A stretch of 47,230 bases of DNA, taken from Azolla pinnata. Lineage: Eukaryota; Streptophyta; Polypodiopsida; Salviniales; Salviniaceae. The translations under genes and the position numbers were made by a program. Under the pieces are notes generated by a model, which saw only the letters and a list, made by a program, of their open reading frames with translations, did no database searches and had not been told where the DNA came from. Below, one piece after another: positions 23,899 to 36,280 of the stretch (positions are counted from its first letter, which is position 1; every line of letters starts with the position of its first letter). The stretch covers positions 1 to 47,230 of the forward strand of contig JBBBWG010012446.1 of the NCBI GenBank assembly GCA_037176905.1. Reading direction: 5' to 3'.

Positions 23899-26800
23899 AT
23901 GGATGCAAACAGCCAAATTTCAGCAATGGCAGAGAGCCAGGTGGGTGTTCTTCTTGGTTCTGATGGAGCACCATTCGAGGCTCTAATTGCACAACTTATG
24001 AGTCCACGAAACGAAGATCGAGGCGAAGCTGAGCAATTATTCAATCTATGTCGAGCTCGGCAACTTGACACTTTTCTCCTGAAGCTAGTTTACACGATAA
24101 GATCATCGTCATCTCCAGATATCCGTGCGATGGCTGCAGTTCTTGCAAGAAAACAGCTAGGATCATGGTCTCAGCTGAATCCACAAACACAAGCATCGAT
24201 CAAAGAACAACTTTTGTATTCGGTCCAACTGGAAGAGACACAGAGTGTCTCAAACAAACTGTGTGACACTGTTGCTGAAGTTGCAGCTAACCTATCGGAG
24301 GATTCACCATGGGTGGAGCTTTTTCCATTTTTGTTTCAATGCATTAATTCAAGCCCGAGATTGCAAGTGAGTGCTTTGCATATATTCGGGCAGCTGGCTC
24401 AACATATGGGTCCACAGTTGCAGCCGCACTTGACTACATTGCATGGATTGTTTCAGAGGACATTATCTCCTTCTATGCCCAATGATGTTCGCATTGCAGC
24501 ATTGCGTGCAACCGCAAATTTCGTTCAAACACTTGAAGAAGCTAGAGATCGAGATGTTTTCGAAGACCTTTTGCCAGCGATGATGCAAACTATAACCCGA
24601 GCATTGGAGACAAATGAGGAAGCTACAGCACAAGATGCCCTTGAGATGTTGATTGAAATAGCTGGATCAGAGCCTCGGTTCCTAAAAAGGCAACTGCTTG
24701 ATGTGGTTGGCCACATGCTTCAAATTGCAGATGCTGAAGGTCTGGAAGATGGCACCCAGCATCTAGCTATAGAATTCATGGTTACTCTTACAGAAGCTCG
24801 GGAAAGAGCTCCTGGAATGATGCGAAAGCTGCCTAACATTATAGGAAAGCTCTTTGCTATATTGATGAAGAAGCTAACGGATATAGAAGATGATCCTTCC
24901 TGGCACACTGCAGAAGAAGAAGATGAAGATGCTGGAGAGAGTAGCAATTATGAAATGGCTCAAGAATCCTTGGATAGGTTAGCTATTTCCATGGGTGGAA
25001 GCACCGTTTTACCTGTAGCCTCTGAAATATTACCTGCATATATATCAGATCCGGATTGGAAGAAACGCCATGCTGCAATGATTGCCCTAGCCCAGATTGC
25101 CGAAGGATGTGCAAAGGTTTTTTAACATTAGTTCTATTTCCGAGATTTGTCATGCGTTCATACTATATGAGTAATGTTATGTATATAGTTTGAGCTATAT
25201 GATTTCAGATAATGACAAAGAACCTGGAGCCTGTTATTAATATGGTCTTGAATACCTTCCAAGATCCACATCCAAAGGTGCGTTGGGCAGCCATCAATGC
25301 CATGGGGCAGCTTTCTACTGATTTGGGTCCCTATTTGCAAGAGCAATTTCATCAAAAAGTATTGCCTGCATTAGTTTCTGCCATGGATGACTATCAAAAC
25401 GCTAGAGTTCAGGTATGTTTTGTTCGTGTGATAGTAATGCTATCTGCATCCATAGACGAACAGAATCTTTGGGCTTATTTTCTGTAGGCCCATGCTGCTG
25501 CTGCTATACTAAACTTCAGTGAGAGCTGCAGTGCTGAGTTGTTGAACCCTTACCTTGACGGGGTTGTGAGCAAACTGCTTGTATTATTGCAAGTGAGTTC
25601 TCGTCTTCCTATATCTGTTTAAGAAATTTCCACGTTGACCCCTGAGAATTGTTTTCTCTCACTAGAGTGACAAAAGAATGGTGCAAGAAGGGGCTTTGAC
25701 ATCATTGTCCGCCGTCGCCGATTCTTCACAGGTGTTTCCATTGAATTTGTTAAACGAGAGAATCAGCTGAATTTGTTCTGCTTTACACTTATCAATCTGG
25801 TGTGTGAATTTTGATCCAGGCAAAATTTCAAGTTTACTATGATGCCGTGATGCCATATTTGAAAGCTATTCTTGTTAATGCCACGGATAAATCAAATAGA
25901 ATGCTGAGGGCAAAGGCCATAGAATGTGTCAGTTTGGTAGGAATGGCTGTTGGGAAAGAAAAGTTTGGGCAGGATGCTAAACAGGTGCATTACTATTCAT
26001 TAGAAATGATCAGATGTCTTAACTCTGAATTCTTTTCACGCTCACATTCTTTTTTCTATGAAGGTTATGGAGCTGCTTATGAATCTTCAAGGGACCCGCC
26101 TCGATGATGATGATCCAACTACCAGTTATATGCTTCAGGTGCTCGATCCCAGCAATCGTTCAGATATGATCGTGTTAACACAACAATATTATGCTAGATC
26201 TAATCTGAACTATCATTTGATATTTCTGTTTCTTTGTTATGCCCAAGACCATATATGGGTTGGATCATTATTTACGTTGGAATAGTGGCCTTCCGTCATG
26301 TGTAGGCATGGGCTCGTTTATGCAAATGTCTGGGCCAGGATTTTGTTCCATACATGAGCATTGCCATGCCTCCTTTACTTCACTCTGCACAGCTGAAACC
26401 GGATGTGACAATCACCGACGCTGATGAGTATGATGATGATGCTGAATCGGATGATGAGAGGTGAGAGTTTATAGCCTTTAATTGATTTTCTTAAAGGAGA
26501 TGCTATTATTTTTCTGAGGTGGTGTTCGTTGTCTTTGTGAGGTTCTTACATTTATATTATGCAGTGTGGAAACTATCACAATTGGTGATAAACGAATCGG
26601 TATACGTACGAGTTTTCTGGAGGAGAAAGCCACTGCTTGCAACATGCTGTGTTGTTATGTTGATGAACTAAAAGAGGGGTTCTATCCATGGATTGACCAA
26701 GTAGGTGCTGATCGATGTAAAATTTTATTTGAGCTAGAAATACAAGTGTCTAATGAAACAGGTATCTATAGGTTGTACCTGTTTTAGTACCATTGATAAA

Positions 26801-29468
26801 ATTCTATTTTCATGAGCAAGTTCGGAAGGCTGCAGTATCTGGTAGGCACTTCTACATACTTCAGAACTTGTTGGAAATCTGTTTAAGGGTCTTGCTTTAC
26901 GTCATATGTGATACATCTGAATATATGGTCCACCTGGCCTTTTATGGAAGCTAATAAATTCTCACATCCTGGCTAATTAGCTTTGTTATGTTGCAAGCCA
27001 TGCCGGAGTTATTGCAATCAGCGAAGCTTGCTATTGAGAAGGGTCAAGCTGCAGGTCGGGATGAATCATACTTGAAACAGCTGGCAGATTACATCATTCC
27101 TGCTCTTGTAGAACCATTGCACAAGGTTTATCTCAGTATTTGGCATCATTATTATTTGTTGTTAAATTTTATAGGCCGTCTCCCACTTTGGGACTTACAT
27201 TTTTACCCTATGTAGGAACCCGAGATTGAGGTTCTGGTAGACATGTTGGCATCACTTAATGAGTGTATTCAGGTATATTTCATCTATCTTTTTAAACTGT
27301 TTTCTATCCCATCATTCTGGGTGATTTTGAAACATGTTCTTTTTAATTGCAGACTGTGGGAGTGCTTGTTGAATCTGGCCATGTAAAGGCAATGGTTGAT
27401 GAGTTCAAACAGGTGCTTATTGCTAGCAAGACTCGTAAGAATGGAAGGCTTGAACGAAGACAGTCTGAAGATTTTGATGCTGAGGAAAGTGAATTGCTCC
27501 AAGAAGAAAATGAACAAGAGGAGGAGATCTTCGATCAGGCCTGTGAAACAATGATCTTGTATTTCTTAGCATTCACTTCAAATTCTTCCTAGCTGAAATT
27601 TATGTTTCATACATGTTGCTATACAGATAGCAGAATGCATTGGGTCACTCTTTAAAACGTTCAAGGGAGCCTTTCTCCCTTTATTTGAAGAATTGTTGCC
27701 TTTCATTGCTCCAGCTCTGGTAAAGTAGTACATTTTGTAATTATAGCTAATCTTTTTTCTAAGAAAATATGATTTGTGGCAAATTAAATTGGATTTCATG
27801 TATTTGTTTAGGGAAGCATGTGGTGCACAAGAAGAAATGTGTTGCAAATAGTTACTCGAAATGAAATGTTATGTTAAATCTCTTAAAAAGCCAAAATGGC
27901 TTATGCAGTATTTGAGGTCAAAAAAGTTACATCCAGGTGAGATCTGATATATCTATTATTGGTTGCACCTTCTCTTGTAGGGAAGAGATTACAGTGCCGA
28001 GGAGCGCAGGATTGCTATATGCATCTTTGATGACGTTGCAGAGCAGTGCCAGGAATTGGCAATCAAGTAACTGCAGCTCACATTTTCATGCATTCCAGTG
28101 ATCTTTGGCATGGTTGTGGCAGAATTAGTGGATAATTAACTGTTTGATATGATTGTGCTAGGTATTATGACACGTTCCTTCCTTTCTTTTTAGATGCAGC
28201 AACTGATGCAAATAATGATGTCCGTCAGGTGAGCCAATCATTCTGCATGTGTTAAGTAAGAATATATTTTCTGATATAGCGAATGAATTGGTCGTCATCT
28301 TTATTTATTTTTCAGGCTGCTGTCTATGGTATTGGGGTTTGTGCAGAGTTTGGTGGTGCCAAGTTCAAGACTATTGTAGGAGGTGATGCAAAATGCACCA
28401 GCCCGATGTATATGTGACCATTTTATGTTAATTCATGCAGGACATATCTTTCAGCATCCTTGTTTCATCTTTAGATGGTTGTGTATGTTGCGGTGATGCT
28501 CTATATGCTAATTCATGTATTTGATATACAGAAGCAATGGAAAAGCTTAAACTTGTAATAAGTCAGCCAGATGCGTTCCAATCAGAGAATGCAATGGTTA
28601 CTGACAATGCCGTTTCAGCCCTAGGGAAAATCTGCGAGTTCCATAGAGATGCAATTGATGCTGCAAAGGTATATGCTTTTAACCTTCTTTGCTTCTTATT
28701 TGTATGCTACGAATTGGTGATTGGCAAAGATCAAGTTGAAGTTTTAGTCTGTGCTTAGAATCGGTGACTTACGAATCTTCTTATTATTTTGTACTAGGTG
28801 ATTGGTTAATCGTTCTGATATTTACATCTTTAATTCCTCTAATCAAACAGCATGCATATCACGGAAAACCTCACACAGATTGGGCATACAAGACTGGAGC
28901 TTACATTCAGTAGTTTGAACTACAGCCTTCCCTCAAAATTTACAGTTAAAAGGTTGTGCCTTTGATTGGATTGCAGGTTATTCCAGCATGGTTGAGTTGT
29001 TTGCCTATCCGATCGGACTTGCTAGAAGCGAAAATTGTGCATGCACAACTGTGTTCATTACTTGAAAGGTATAAAGGAAGATGAATTAATCTGGAGTACG
29101 TTTGCCTCGGCTCTTTACGATGAACTCAAGGAGTGGCAACCTATTCAATGCACAGGTCTGATCCAGCACTTTTGGGATCAAACAATGAGAACTTGCCTAA
29201 AATCATTGCTATATTTGCTGAGGTAGATATCTGTCGGCATGATTATGTTTCTGGAATCATTTTATGTTTGACACTTATGGAAGACTTTATATATAAATCT
29301 TGATAGGTTATCAGCGGCGGTGCGGACCTTGCAACAAGTGAAACGATTACTAGAATAGTTAATATCCTGAGGCATATTCAGCAAAGCATGCCAGCTCCAG
29401 CTCTTGCTTCTACATGGGCTTTGTTGCAACCTCAACAACAAGCAACTTTGCAGTCGATCCTATCCTGA
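23899..29468 (+). CDS. KETCH1: Importin beta-3 / importin-5 (KETCH1/IMB3 type)
   Basis: Karyopherin-beta nuclear import receptor; the Arabidopsis counterpart carries ribosomal proteins and HYL1 into the nucleus. Exons: 23899-25116, 25209-25412, 25488-25592, 25666-25731, 25820-25984, 26064-26138, 26306-26460, 26565-26700, 26772-26841, 26998-27125, 27216-27272, 27353-27538, 27627-27719, 27981-28066, 28162-28228, 28316-28382, 28532-28668, 28977-29068, 29156-29222, 29307-29468. Total 3336 nt, 1111 aa (Arabidopsis about 1116). HEAT repeats run throughout. Landmarks are [18 protein letters not shown], acidic loop [78 protein letters not shown] and [15 protein letters not shown]. The start at 23899 lies just after an acceptor; the open frame back to 23833 is probably intronic. 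The 12/13 junction is ambiguous: 27542/27631 would also keep the frame. Confidence 0.95.
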
Positions 29469-31165
29469 GACATTGGTTGGGGTGATCTTTTTGCACATCG
29501 AATGGTGAAACGGAAGCAGTGAAAAATAGGGGAGTTTTTCTTGCAGGAAATAGAAGGTTCCCTACCACATTTTTTTCAGCAAAAATTTTGAGGGTTTAGG
29601 ATAAGTTGAGTTCTTCTGGGTGAGGATCCCAGCTTGTTGCACGGCAATTTTTTGAGTGCTCAAATAATCGGACTGCAAGAGAAGCTCATCAAGTAGTTTG
29701 TATGCCTCTTTGTGGTGAAGAGTGTAATGGTGGCATGCGAAATGTATAATTGTTTATTTCCACAGAAGAGAGTTCTAGTCAGATCTGCTCCTCATCAAAA
29801 AAGGTGTAATTTGACGCCGTTTTGTATATGATCGAAAAGCCCATTTGTAGAGCTGTGTATTTGATGGTAGTGTTTTATGTACATAATCGTGAGTTTGTAA
29901 CATTAAGGCTGTTATCAATCGATCAATGTGTATGTTACAGATTCACTGTTTCTCTCATTCATGAGAAACAGAAGTCATCTGGAAGCATTCTGATGTGCGG
30001 TTTCTCGTAACTCATGTACATGAGATTGGCACCCAAACATGTCAATTTCATGATATTGAAAGAGTGTTTCCTCTTGGACTCTGTTTCTATTTCTTTTTCT
30101 CTGTGTCGCTGTTCATATTTTCACATCATGACACATAACACTCTTCTTGTGTTCTTTGTAGGAAAAGGATGGGATCTCCACCTAATTATATCGAGGTTGC
30201 AGCGATGGGCTTCCAACTGATTTTGTAAGAAAGAGGAAAAGGATGGATCTCTGTCTATTTGCTCCTGTGAAGACCTCTGCTTCTCGATGATCAAGTGCAC
30301 CAAGTGGACCTTCTGCATTGCTGGAAAAGAGCTGGGACTGACAGAGACATTCATTGTTTCCAAAACTCAAGAGAATTTTCCTTTCCACTACAGTGTGTGG
30401 TAAGCCAGCCCTGATGCAGCTCACATACTGATCAAATTTCACATGTCTTTCGATCATGCCACCAGGTACTCAAGTTTTTTGGTTTTTATGGCATTCTAAA
30501 TGCATCAAAATATGAAGAAGGCATGTAAAAAAGCGTCAGGCAAGGGGCAAAAGATGAGCATCAGTTGGGCCCAGCAAAATTCACAAAAAGCTTTGATGGA
30601 GGATATTGAAAGCACGCATGAGAAGCTAGGTGCCATAGCTTCAAAGCAACATGTAGAAGAGGTTGAGCCCATACATGTAGTTAGACATTCTTCCAGCAGA
30701 GATCAGATCTTTGCTCCCATGCCTGGAATGAACTAACTGATCATCCCGGTAGAGACATCCATTAAGAAAACATGTGAAGTTTCGAGGCGCCATCTATCGA
30801 AATCTGCCTTCTAACGGCTGCTAAAAAAGGTCTTGAAAAACCTTCTCTGAGAGCATCCCCACCAGAGTATCTTTTGGTCCTTTGGTCCAAATTTGGCTTC
30901 TCTTTTGGTGCCAAATAAAAAAGGAAGGGGTTGATTCAGCAAGCAGCATCAAGGAACATGTGGAGGATTGATCCAAGCAGGGTCCATGCAGCCTGAAATT
31001 CTGCACAGTTTATAAGTGCCACAAATGAGAAAAAAAGGGTTCTCAGAAAAGAACAGCTGTGTGGAGCAATGCAGTTTGAAATGCTCTGCACCCAGCTTGG
31101 AAGAGGTCAACCAAAAGAGGCAAAAGAGAAAGAAGAGCTGACTGGTCATTCTGGATTTCCACCAT
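29469..31165. other. Importin 3' UTR and intergenic sequence
   Basis: The first few hundred bases should be the importin 3' UTR. The rest is unassigned. An open frame at 30500-30736 is Lys/Gln/His-rich and has an ATG, but its codon use and context give no support, so I leave it uncalled. Confidence 0.5.
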
Positions 31166-31173
31166 TATAAAAG
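31166..31173 (+). promoter_or_regulatory. TATA box (TATAAAAG) of the small His-rich gene
   Basis: TATAAAAG at 31166-31173 lies 109 bp upstream of the ATG at 31282. That predicts a transcription start near 31198-31205 and a CT-rich leader of about 80 nt, a normal plant arrangement. Confidence 0.6.
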
Positions 31174-31281
31174 CACCTACTACAGATCATACAGGGTATT
31201 GCCCAAACACATTGAATTTGCAAACACAGAAGAAACACACCTTTCCTCCTGCAGCTTCTTTCCTTCTCCATCTTCAAAACA

Positions 31282-31557
31282 ATGGATGCTCTCAGTGGGT
31301 GGAGAGAAGGTCCTGGAATATGTGCAGAGGCTCTCCATGTCGAGATTCCGCCCCGCCTTACCTTGAATTTGGATATAGTCATCATCCTCACCCTGGCATT
31401 CTTCCTCTTCCATATCCTCAACTTCGTCATCACCACCGTCTACACTTCAATCCATCACCATCATCCTCATCACCACCATCACCACCACCATCTAGCTTCT
31501 TCCTCGCCCTTCCATTCCCCTGTTTCGATCAGGCCTCACACTTCCTCGAGCCCATGA
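31282..31557 (+). CDS. Candidate small His-rich single-pass membrane protein (91 aa)
   Basis: I do not recognise the family. The frame starts in good context (aaacaATGGAT) behind a TATA box and ends with TGA at 31557. The protein has a soluble N terminus of about 28 residues, a strongly hydrophobic segment (about residues 29-54, LDIVIILTLAFFLFHILNFV and following), then a short tail with 12 His in 13 positions and a Ser/Pro-rich end. Third codon positions are C-rich through the membrane segment, unlike the flanks. There is no intron. The His run comes from a (CAY)n microsatellite. It could be a real lineage-specific small protein or a chance open frame; membrane-segment coherence and the promoter favour the former. 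Confidence 0.5.
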   Translation: MDALSGWREGPGICAEALHVEIPPRLTLNLDIVIILTLAFFLFHILNFVITTVYTSIHHHHPHHHHHHHHLASSSPFHSPVSIRPHTSSSP

Positions 31558-33286
31558 TCTTGTTTTTTTCTTTCTCTGCCCGTGGATCCATCCAGTTGTA
31601 ATGCGATCTCTTTCACGGGATCCATCAGCTTTCCTCCCAGGCCTTGCCGTGCCGATTCCATCCAAGGCTCTCTTTTGATAGATGTCATCATCTCGCCTTT
31701 CCAAATCCGAACCTCTCGCGGATGGGATCTCGGCAGCGGCTTGAAAGCCATGCTATCTTCTTTGTTCGATACTCGCTTCAAATGCATATTTCAATCTAAC
31801 AATCTGAACTGCTGCTGATTCGAATGCCATGCTTTCGATTCATTCTAACACTCTCCTCCCCATGTGGATTAGGGCTCTACACGTGTTTCATCACCATCAC
31901 CCCTTCGTGAGAACTCTGTAATTTTGGTCACTGCATCTCAATCATTTCTCATCAGGATATATGTGCAAAAAGCAGCTGCAACGAAGAAATTGTGAGGCAA
32001 TTGTAACATCCTTTGTGCAACAATATGGAGGGAGTGAAAGTACCAAAACAACTGTTGGTGAATCCTTTTCTAAAAATGCTTTGTTTGTCTTTGGCTTCAG
32101 TACCAATATGGATGGAAGGAAATGCCAAAAATAGCTGTGGTGAAAGCCTCTTCTCTAAAGCTTGTTTTTTTCTGTCCTGGGCTACCGTACCAATTATGCA
32201 TGGAAATGAAGGAAATCTGTCTAGTTCTTTCAGCAAGACTTTGACACATTGTTGTTCCAAATAATTTGAAGCACAAGCACATATCAATGACAAAGAGGCC
32301 TTTGACCATTCTTTCCAGACCTGCCACACAAAAAAGCATCAATTAAGCTCCTCTGGGTCAAGATGATAGCAAATCTGAAGACAATGCACATAGGACATAG
32401 AGACCTTCTTTATAAGAAGAGACTATTCTTTGATAGATTGCATTATGTGTCATGTATAGAGTGCTCTCTCTATAGCTGTCAGATTGAGATAATATAAACA
32501 AGTTTTACACAGTGATCTTTGGACCTTCCAAAGCTGGGATCCATTCAAAAAGGTGCTGAAAGCGCTCAATTTGGAAGCACACTCTATTTCAGAGTGCCTT
32601 CCTTCCCCATCACTCTTGACAATATCTCCACTGTTTGAAATAACCCAAATAGAGTTTGTCTCCAAAGTCATCACTACAAGGCGACCATTATGGTGGCCAA
32701 TGTTCATTCGAAGTTCTAATACGAGGAAACATCGTGGGAAAGTGCTGTTGCAGAAGAAAAATGGCATATTCTACTGATCGAATCCATTCATGGACTTACT
32801 TGAAGAGAAGTATTGTATCATCATCATCATGGAATACACTCTTTTGATCAAATCCATTCACGTACCTACTTCTGAGAAGTAGTGTATCATTATCATTATC
32901 ACGGTAGAACCCGCAACTAAACAGCAAAAGCTTTTTCTGCGAAGTCGACAAAGAAAAATTGATGGTTTTTCACAACAACTCGATCGGGTCCACGTGCAGA
33001 CGAGTACCATCAATCTGTAGGCTAATGTGCAGCATTTAGCATGGACAATGAGACACCATATCCTTGATGAAAGAAAGAACCGTTGCCTGAACGCTAGAAC
33101 AGCATAAACACACCCTTCCACGCATGTGCGTACAAATCCATCTTTACTGATGTACCAAATACAACGCCTCTTCGTACAAATACGACCATTCCGCCTAAGC
33201 AAGCATTTCATGTGTTAACAGTGATCACAATTGCCCTGGGGCTCAGCTTTCCGCTCAACTAACTATATGTGTCCAACATACTCATG
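31558..33286. other. Intergenic between convergent genes
   Basis: Includes the presumed 3' UTR of sorting nexin 2 at the right-hand end. Short imperfect repeats around gtaccaa..atggatggaaggaaatg occur at 32038-32220, and a clearer direct repeat at 32775-32904. Open frames on both strands look non-coding. Confidence 0.5.
32775..32904. repeat. Direct repeat, two copies of about 58 bp
   Basis: Copy 1 (32775-32832) and copy 2 (32845-32904) share tgatcraatccattcay, then gagaagtaktgtatcat and a (TCA/TTA)n end. Identity is roughly 80 percent by eye. Confidence 0.75.
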
Positions 33287-36280
33287 TCAAGATCTTGGGG
33301 AAACTAGCACAGGGCTTTGCGGAAGTGATGGTTTGCATTCTTCCGCCATGTTATGCCACACGCCTGCAATTTTGTCTGCATATCCAACCTGCAATAACAC
33401 ATAAATGATTGTGACAAAATCAGTCTCCCTGATTCTACTCTACTTTTTACAGTTATTATAAAACAGATCCCTCTGTGCCAGAGGTTTTCATTTCAATATT
33501 ATGGCAATCCCCTGCTGACCAGCATGTCCACTACCTCAATGAGCCCAGTATTTAGTACTCCCCATTTGGGTTCAAATTGGACTCTTTTCTGCCTTCCCCT
33601 TATATGCAACCTCTAAATATGCATCTAACTACCACATATAGGAAAATGTTATTGATGCTCTAGCGATCAGGGCATTGTTGTGATCAGTCCACCATGCTTG
33701 CTCTTGGCCACGAGTCATCCAACCGACACGGTAAAAGATATGGTCATGGATTACAACAAATCTAAGGGAGAGTCGTGCAATTAATTGTCAGGGATTCTGC
33801 ACCTGAGCAACCAGAGTGCATTAATCGAGAAATACTGTATCATGACCTTATTGACCTTAGCCTTTATAGATGTCCCAAAAGGGATATTGCATATTCAGAA
33901 CATTTGGGATCCAAGGATACCATTAATTTGTTCCAGGGGTTGAGTGCATGGGAAGGGCATGCATCTCAGGTGAAAGGAATGTCACGTGTCTTTATCCAAG
34001 CAGGACGCCAATTCCTTTGTCTCTTTCTCTCTTAGAGGAAGATACCATTGTATTTATAAAGGAACATCTCCCTTAGAGCAGAATTTTGACCAATACTCTG
34101 AGAATTAAAAGATTTAATGTCAACCTGATTATGAACAAAGCCTTTGAGCATTTCAAGAAAGTCGGCCTTCCGTTGAGTGTCAAATCGCTTCAGTTCTCTT
34201 TGGTTGATGTCCTGATTAACCATTAAACAGCAAATACAATTATATGAAAGACTCTTGAGTACTCTGAATGCAAGGACATCAGCACAGAAAACAGGATCAC
34301 AATAATTCTCGCAACAAAGGAGCTTATGCTACCATGCATACTATAAATAATTTAAACTGACCTTGATACGCTCATATTCTGCTATGGCTGTGTCACGAGC
34401 TTCTTCTGTAGTTTTAAGGGCAGCTTTCAGGTCTTCTATCTTTCGAGTCCTACTTTTATCCCCTCCAAAAACCTTGGAAGATGCGATTTCAAGCTTGTCT
34501 ATCCGTGTAGTAATAGATGAAACCTCAGTCAGTAATGTTTGGACGGTCAAAAGCGCGTTTGATCGATCATTAAAAGCTGTATGCACTGATTGCATTGCAC
34601 TGAGATACTCATGAAGTTGATCCTACATGAAAAGCATAAAATATCAACCTGAACTTACATATTTTATGAATGGGCAGTTTCCTTCACCTCATTACCATAA
34701 AAAGCAAAGCAAGCTTTTTGCTAGAGGTAATTAGGAGTATGTGCTTCCAAACGAAAACTCAAAGTAAAACTCACTATTGTGTATCCTGGCAAGCTGCTCT
34801 GAAACCCACTAATACTAGGATTTAATTATGATCAAAGGCCTTTTTGTGAAGAAGACACAAACAAACCTTGTCAAACAAGCATACACATGATATAGATGTG
34901 AAATAAACATACCAAGTGCCTTACAGACTGAGCATTTGATTCCCTGTAAAATCGGCTCACTTTTACTGCTGCTGTTGCCAACCTTTTGGCATCTGTAGCA
35001 TGGGTTCTTTGAGTGTTGTAGATGGCATTCTCTGATTCAAACTTTGCTAATTTGATAAATGCTAACCCAAGCTCCCCCATGGTTTCTCCAACTTCTTGCT
35101 GAGCCTTCACTAACATTTCTGCCTGCAAAAAGGACATTACAATAAGAAATAGCCCTTATTACAATTGTATCTGTTCCATAGTCACCAAAGGAAATTTCCA
35201 GGGGCTTACATGTTGAGATGCCTCGCTGAGATATTGCTCAAGATCCTCAAGCTTCTCTTTTCTTTCAATGAATTCTTTGTCATCCTCATTCACAGCTGGC
35301 TTGGATCCACCCCACTCAATCGTAACTGATTGTTTCAACTCTTTGAACATGCGAACTAAATCTCTTCCTCCCTTCGCAGGCTGTACAACATCCTTGGGTG
35401 ACATCACAACACTTCCTTCCCCAAAGAGCTGCCTCGGAAGGCTAGCGGCACCATCAAGCATCCTCGAGGCCATGTCTGTAGTTGGCATTAAAGGTAACTT
35501 CCCCTGAGACTGCAAGAACAATCTCAATTCATCACTTCTTCTGATGACTGGATGGTTTGCTAATCGGCCCAGATATTTCTCTAGCGAAATTCTCCTTTGC
35601 TCGATAAAATCTTGTTTTTGCATGACCTGACTCTCCACAATACTTTTCTCCGGGCGGGCTGGAATGAAGTAACCCCGATAAGCCTCTGCAAGCCTATCAC
35701 CCAGAGTAACCACATCTCGGAATCGTCGACGAACACTGAATTCAGCTCCTCCATATTGTGGTATATTGGTGTGGGTGACTATTAAGTATGTTATATAGGT
35801 ATTTGAACCGGGGACTATTGATGTATTTGTTGTATCTTGTACCTTTTGAGGATCAGAAACCGTTATGTTCAGCTGATCTGGAAAGGAAACAGATGACGAT
35901 GATGAGAAGGGAAATGCACGTGAACTAATATCTTTGAAGCTCCCATTGCTCCCTTCGCCAACTGTATCATATGCTGTAAAGATGATATCAGCATAAGCCG
36001 GTGGTTCTATGAGTGGATCCTCCTTACCAACATTGCTAGCAACGTCCTTTGGGCTTTTGCCAAAGGATCCACCGGAACTAATCTGAAACACATCCTCTTC
36101 TTCCTCTTCATCTGACCTGCGTACAGAGAGAGGATCAAACCCTTCTTTAATTGATGTGGTACTTTTGAACTCATCATTTGAGTTCAGCGCATGAGGAGAA
36201 GGATCAAGCACAAGGCTCTCCATGTCACTTCCAGAGTAGAGATGAACACTCTGCCCATCATCTTTCTCAGGCCCCATCAT
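33287..36280 (-). CDS. SNX2: Sorting nexin 2 (PX-BAR)
   Basis: Endosomal PX-BAR protein that acts with SNX1 and the retromer core in vacuolar/endosomal sorting. Coding exons: 35210-36280, 34913-35122, 34362-34622, 34125-34211, 33287-33388. They total 1731 nt, 576 aa, close to Arabidopsis SNX2a/b. The start MMGPEKDD matches the family's MMG start. The N terminus (1-135) is acidic and Ser-rich. The PX domain spans about 137-257, with RRRFRD and IPARPEKS as the phosphoinositide-binding elements. The BAR coiled coil spans about 330-565 (GETMGELGLAFIKLAKFE, SSKVFGGDKSR, KADFLEMLKGFVHNQVGYA). An acceptor 40 nt upstream of the ATG (exon from 36320) indicates a 5' UTR intron, with a likely donor at 37522. 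The last 20 residues are less conserved (EECKPSLPQSPVLVSPRS). Confidence 0.95.

Noticed and set aside
30500..30736. 78-codon plus-strand frame downstream of importin
   Set aside because: No hydrophobic or domain pattern, no promoter, no codon bias, no relatives recognised.
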